A stretch of DNA of 64,000 nt from Croceicoccus naphthovorans (GTDB lineage: Bacteria > Pseudomonadota > Alphaproteobacteria > Sphingomonadales > Sphingomonadaceae). The notes beneath the pieces are model-generated. The model saw only the letters and a list, made by a program, of their open reading frames with translations, made no database searches and was not told the origin of the DNA. Shown piece after piece: positions 61,533-64,000 of the stretch (positions are counted from its first letter, which is position 1; the number at the start of each line of letters is the position of its first letter). The DNA is taken from assembly GCF_001028705.1 (NCBI RefSeq), contig NZ_CP011770.1:3475501-3539500 (forward strand), in the 5' to 3' direction. The translations under genes were made by a program, and so were the position numbers.

Positions 61533-63178
61533 CCCGTCTTATTCACGGGGTTGGCTACGAAGGGTTGGCGGGAGTGGCATAAGCCTCTGATCTGAATTAG
61601 GAACTGGGTGTCTACACCGGCCCTGCTGCAGGGCAGAAAATGCCACAGGCCACACCCGCCATGAACGACGATATCGCAAGCCCCTTCCGATTCCCAGCGG
61701 TCGACCGCAAGAAAGTCACAGCCGCGTTCGACGGTGGTCGGCTCACTTCGGACGGCGGCGTTCTGTTGCTGTCGCAGGCCGAGCGCGCGATGGGTATCTG
61801 CCAGCGGCTTGCGACTTGCATTGCCGATCCGCGCGATCCTGCGCGGGTGATCCATCGCCTCGACGACATCCTGCGTGCCCGCGTGTTCGCGATCGCCTGC
61901 GGCTATGAGGATGCCGACGATCTCGATGCCCTGCGCGACGATCCGGGCTTCCGCCTGGCCCTGGGCAAGCTGCCGGGATCGGGCGCGGGGCTGGCCAGCC
62001 AACCGACGATGAGCCGGTGGGAGAATGCACCGATCACGCGCGAGTTGGCGAAGATGCTGGCCGCGATGATCGACATCTACTGCGCCAGCTATCCGGCCCC
62101 GCCGGCGGCGGTGACGCTGGATATCGATGATACCTGCGATGTCGTCCATGGCTATCAGCAGTTGTCGTTCTGGAATGGTCATCATGGCGAGCGTTGCTTC
62201 CTGCCGATCCATGTCTACGACACCGCCACTGGCCGGCCGGTGGCGATGCTGCTGCGCACCGGCAAGACACCGTCTGGTGTTGAAGCTGCCGGTCACATCC
62301 GGCGCCTCGTGCGCCACATCCGCCGGCAATGGCCCGAAACGCACATCACCATCCGCGGCGACGGGCACTATGGGCGGCCCGAGGTCATGGCCGTCTGCGA
62401 GGGTTGCGGCGTCGACTACGTGTTCGGCCTGCCGACCAACGCCGTGCTACGCGCCGATCCCGAAATCGTCGTTGCCGCCGATGCCTGTGCGGTCAAACGC
62501 GCTCAGCGCCAGTACCCGGTCCTGCGCACCTATGCCGAGACCCGCTACGGGGCCAAAAGCTGGAAGTGCCAGCGCCGCGTCGTCGCCCGGATCGAGGCCA
62601 GTACGATGGGCATGGACATCCGCTATGTCGTCACTTCGCTGACCGAAGGCTCGGCCGAGCACATCTATGATACGCTCTACTGCGCGCGCGGTCAGGCCGA
62701 AAACCTGATCAAGCTGCACAAGACCCAGCTGGCCAGCGATCGCACCTCGTGCCGCTCTCCCAACGCCAATCAGATGCGCCTCATCCTGCACACCGCCGCA
62801 TACTGGCTCCTGTGGCGCATTCAGCAGGAAATCCCCAAGGCAGCCTCGCTCGCGACCGCCGAGTTCGCAACGTTGCGCCTCAGGCTGCTCAAGGTCGCTG
62901 CCCGCGTCATTGAGAGCGCCACTCGCATCCGTGTCGCCTTCGCGTCAGCCTGTCCCGATGCCTCCGTTTTGAAAGCCATCGCCACCAATCTCAGGCCTGC
63001 ACCTACTTAGGCGGTGCGGCTGTGCCGCCGAACTCCGAGCTCCATTCCATCAACCTCGAAAAGCCCATTGATCCTGACGCGGTGAAAAATGCCGTCGAAG
63101 ACGCTCGCCCGGACTACGCCGCCAACGTCAGATCAAGGCCCATCCACTTCGCTGCTGCGGCCTCATGAATAAACCGGG
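61533..63178 (+). mobile_element. IS1380-family insertion sequence, 1646 bp
   Basis: The ends are CCCGTCTTATTC (left) and, inverted, CCCGGTTTATTC (right). The 4-base duplication CTAG flanks it (61529-61532 and 63179-63182). One intact transposase gene fills most of it. It sits exactly at the merT stop codon, between merT and merP. Confidence 0.88.
61640..63010 (+). CDS. IS1380-family transposase
   Basis: A 456-residue DDE transposase: FDGGRLTSDGGVLLLSQAERAMG, TLDIDDTCDVVHGYQQLSFWNGHHGERCFLPIHVYD, ITIRGDGHYGRPEVM and CARGQAENLIKLHKTQLASDRTSC, the last with the catalytic Glu. ATG 61640 or 61661 may be used. The 168 bases after it, up to the IS end, contain no gene. Confidence 0.92.
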   Translation: MPQATPAMNDDIASPFRFPAVDRKKVTAAFDGGRLTSDGGVLLLSQAERAMGICQRLATCIADPRDPARVIHRLDDILRARVFAIACGYEDADDLDALRDDPGFRLALGKLPGSGAGLASQPTMSRWENAPITRELAKMLAAMIDIYCASYPAPPAAVTLDIDDTCDVVHGYQQLSFWNGHHGERCFLPIHVYDTATGRPVAMLLRTGKTPSGVEAAGHIRRLVRHIRRQWPETHITIRGDGHYGRPEVMAVCEGCGVDYVFGLPTNAVLRADPEIVVAADACAVKRAQRQYPVLRTYAETRYGAKSWKCQRRVVARIEASTMGMDIRYVVTSLTEGSAEHIYDTLYCARGQAENLIKLHKTQLASDRTSCRSPNANQMRLILHTAAYWLLWRIQQEIPKAASLATAEFATLRLRLLKVAARVIESATRIRVAFASACPDASVLKAIATNLRPAPT

Positions 63179-63541
63179 CTAGTAGAATTGCGGCGCCCAC
63201 CACTCGACCGTGGACGAGGCAGCGACCAATACGGTCGCCAGCCACAGGGAGCTTTTGACGAGCAGGTTTGCTCCGGGCCGCGCGCAATATGTTCCGTCTT
63301 CGCAAGGTTCGGCTTGCCGAAAATAGACGTGCCGGAATCCAAGGGCCAAAAAGACAACCGCAATGGCGATAAATACCCATTTGTACGGTTCGAGCGCAGT
63401 GAGATTGCCGATCCACGCGCCGCTGATGCCAAGGCTCAGCAATAACAGCGGGGCAATACAGCAGGACGAGGCGAGTATCGCGCCGAGCGTCCCGCCGCTC
63501 GCCCATAAGCGCTGCGCGTTCTTGTGCATTTGATCGACCAT
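63179..63541 (-). CDS. merT: MerT-like mercuric transport protein
   Basis: A 120-residue membrane protein: Cys 27 and 28 in the first helix (ILASSCCIAPLLLLSLGIS), further helices, and Cys 80 and 86 in the loop (EPCEDGTYCARPG). It moves Hg(II) inward. The last codon pair TTC TAC is followed by TAG, which is part of the CTAG copied by the IS insertion, so the protein stays whole. The start at 63541 lies where transcription should begin, so the mRNA may be leaderless; Met 5 (63529) is an alternative. Confidence 0.85.
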   Translation of the reverse strand: MVDQMHKNAQRLWASGGTLGAILASSCCIAPLLLLSLGISGAWIGNLTALEPYKWVFIAIAVVFLALGFRHVYFRQAEPCEDGTYCARPGANLLVKSSLWLATVLVAASSTVEWWAPQFY

Positions 63542-63548
63542 GGAAACC

Positions 63549-63579
63549 AATGTACTCCCTGTAGTAACTACAGGTTCAA
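63549..63579 (-). promoter_or_regulatory. MerR-type promoter of the mer operon
   Basis: On the minus strand, TTGAAC (63579-63574), a 19-base spacer and TACATT (63554-63549). The overlong spacer holds the dyad CCTGTAGTAACTACAGG (63558-63574), the classic layout that MerR-family activators untwist. It drives merT and downstream genes. Confidence 0.88.
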
Positions 63580-63600
63580 GCACTAATTGGCATATGGCTC

Positions 63601-63966
63601 ATGACAGCATCGCAAGTGATCAAACGGGGAGAACTGGCCAGACGGTCGGGCTGCAACCTTGAGACAATCCGCTACTACGAGAACATCGGTCTGCTTCAGC
63701 CTCCCGAGCGTACGGCAAGCGGGCACAGGCTCTATCCACCCGGCGACCAGGCGCGGCTCGGCTTTATCTTGCGCGGCCGCGATCTGGGTTTTTCGATCGA
63801 GGAGCTCAAAAGCCTGCTCAGCCTCGTTGATTCGCACCCCTACAGCTGCGGCGAGGTTCGGGATCTGACCAATAACCATCTGGCCAGCGTGCGAGCTAAA
63901 ATTGCTGATTTGACTAGGTTGGAGCGCACGCTAGCCGATGTATCAGCCCGCTGCGAAGGCCGGTGA
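63601..63966 (+). CDS. merR: MerR-family mercury regulator, frameshifted near its C-terminus
   Basis: A 121-residue frame: IKRGELARRSGCNLETIRYYENIGLLQPPERTASGHRLY, then a dimer helix with Cys 83 (YSCGEV) and Cys 118 (SARCEGR) and stop. One frame away the sequence directly continues DVPECPIIDTLF to the window end, which supplies the third mercury-binding Cys of MerR. An extra C at 63960/63961 explains the shift. Divergent from merT and facing a matching operator. Real mutation or sequencing error cannot be told apart here. Confidence 0.85.
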   Translation: MTASQVIKRGELARRSGCNLETIRYYENIGLLQPPERTASGHRLYPPGDQARLGFILRGRDLGFSIEELKSLLSLVDSHPYSCGEVRDLTNNHLASVRAKIADLTRLERTLADVSARCEGR

Positions 63967-64000
63967 TGTTCCGGAATGCCCCATCATAGATACGCTCTTT

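Noticed and set aside
1..64000. CRISPR array, tRNA or rRNA genes, integrase and att sites
   Set aside because: I looked for regularly spaced repeats, cloverleaf-like sequences ending CCA, rRNA signatures and tyrosine/serine integrase motifs and saw none; a covariance-model search would be needed to exclude a degenerate tRNA.

Overview
This window reads as high-GC alphaproteobacterial DNA, most like a sphingomonad (Sphingomonadales, perhaps Erythrobacteraceae). That placement is an inference from codon use, the replication/conjugation gene set and the lasso-peptide/TonB gene types. No rRNA, tRNA, CRISPR array or core chromosomal operon is visible. Most of the window looks like an integrative and conjugative element (ICE) or conjugative plasmid with cargo; no integrase or attachment site lies inside it.

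Layout. (1) 1-8.2 kb: copper/silver resistance, with cusB (partial), cusA, a CusF-like lipoprotein, a Tat-exported multicopper oxidase, a YHS protein, a Met-rich periplasmic protein, a His/Met-tailed lipoprotein and small membrane proteins. (2) 8.5-13.2 kb: a small hypothetical, an AraC regulator, a sterol-desaturase-like gene split by an IS3-family element (1270 bp, 4-bp target duplication), a frameshifted methyltransferase and a membrane protein. (3) 13.5-24.4 kb: element backbone, with ssb, a HTH protein, repA followed by three iteron-like repeats, DUF2840, a TraF-like S26 peptidase, DUF736, a lytic transglycosylase, a DUF3363 relaxase, an Xre/RES toxin-antitoxin pair, traG and a CopG-like gene. 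(4) 24.4-36.4 kb: a defence island between copG and trbB. It holds an MNT-HEPN protein and, on the minus strand, an SspABCD-type DNA phosphorothioation operon (cysteine desulfurase, DUF4007, large ATPase, PAPS-reductase-like protein), followed by an unusual pair: an 809-aa protein with two GHKL ATPase modules, and a 637-aa receiver-like protein. (5) 36.6-49.3 kb: trbB-C-D-E-J-K-L-F-G-I and DUF2274; trbE is split by an intact IS66-family element carrying a passenger gene. (6) 49.6-57.4 kb: a lasso-peptide cluster (45-aa precursor, B protein, asparagine-synthetase-like cyclase, and on the other strand isopeptidase, TonB receptor and ECF sigma factor). (7) 57.7-59.4 kb: a two-frame DUF6499/DUF2285 gene that looks like an FseA-type excision activator needing +1 frameshifting, then a LuxR-type regulator. 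(8) 59.6-64 kb: a mercury operon (merR, merT, merP, a small Cys-rich protein, a MerA-like flavoprotein) split by an IS1380-family element and carrying single-base indels.

Together these suggest a mobile element loaded with metal resistance, phage defence and a peptide system, and recently hit by three insertion sequences. One of them breaks trbE, so the copy seen here may not transfer by itself. The points most worth following up are the Ssp operon with its dual-ATPase/receiver pair, the lasso peptide, and the frameshift-controlled excision activator.
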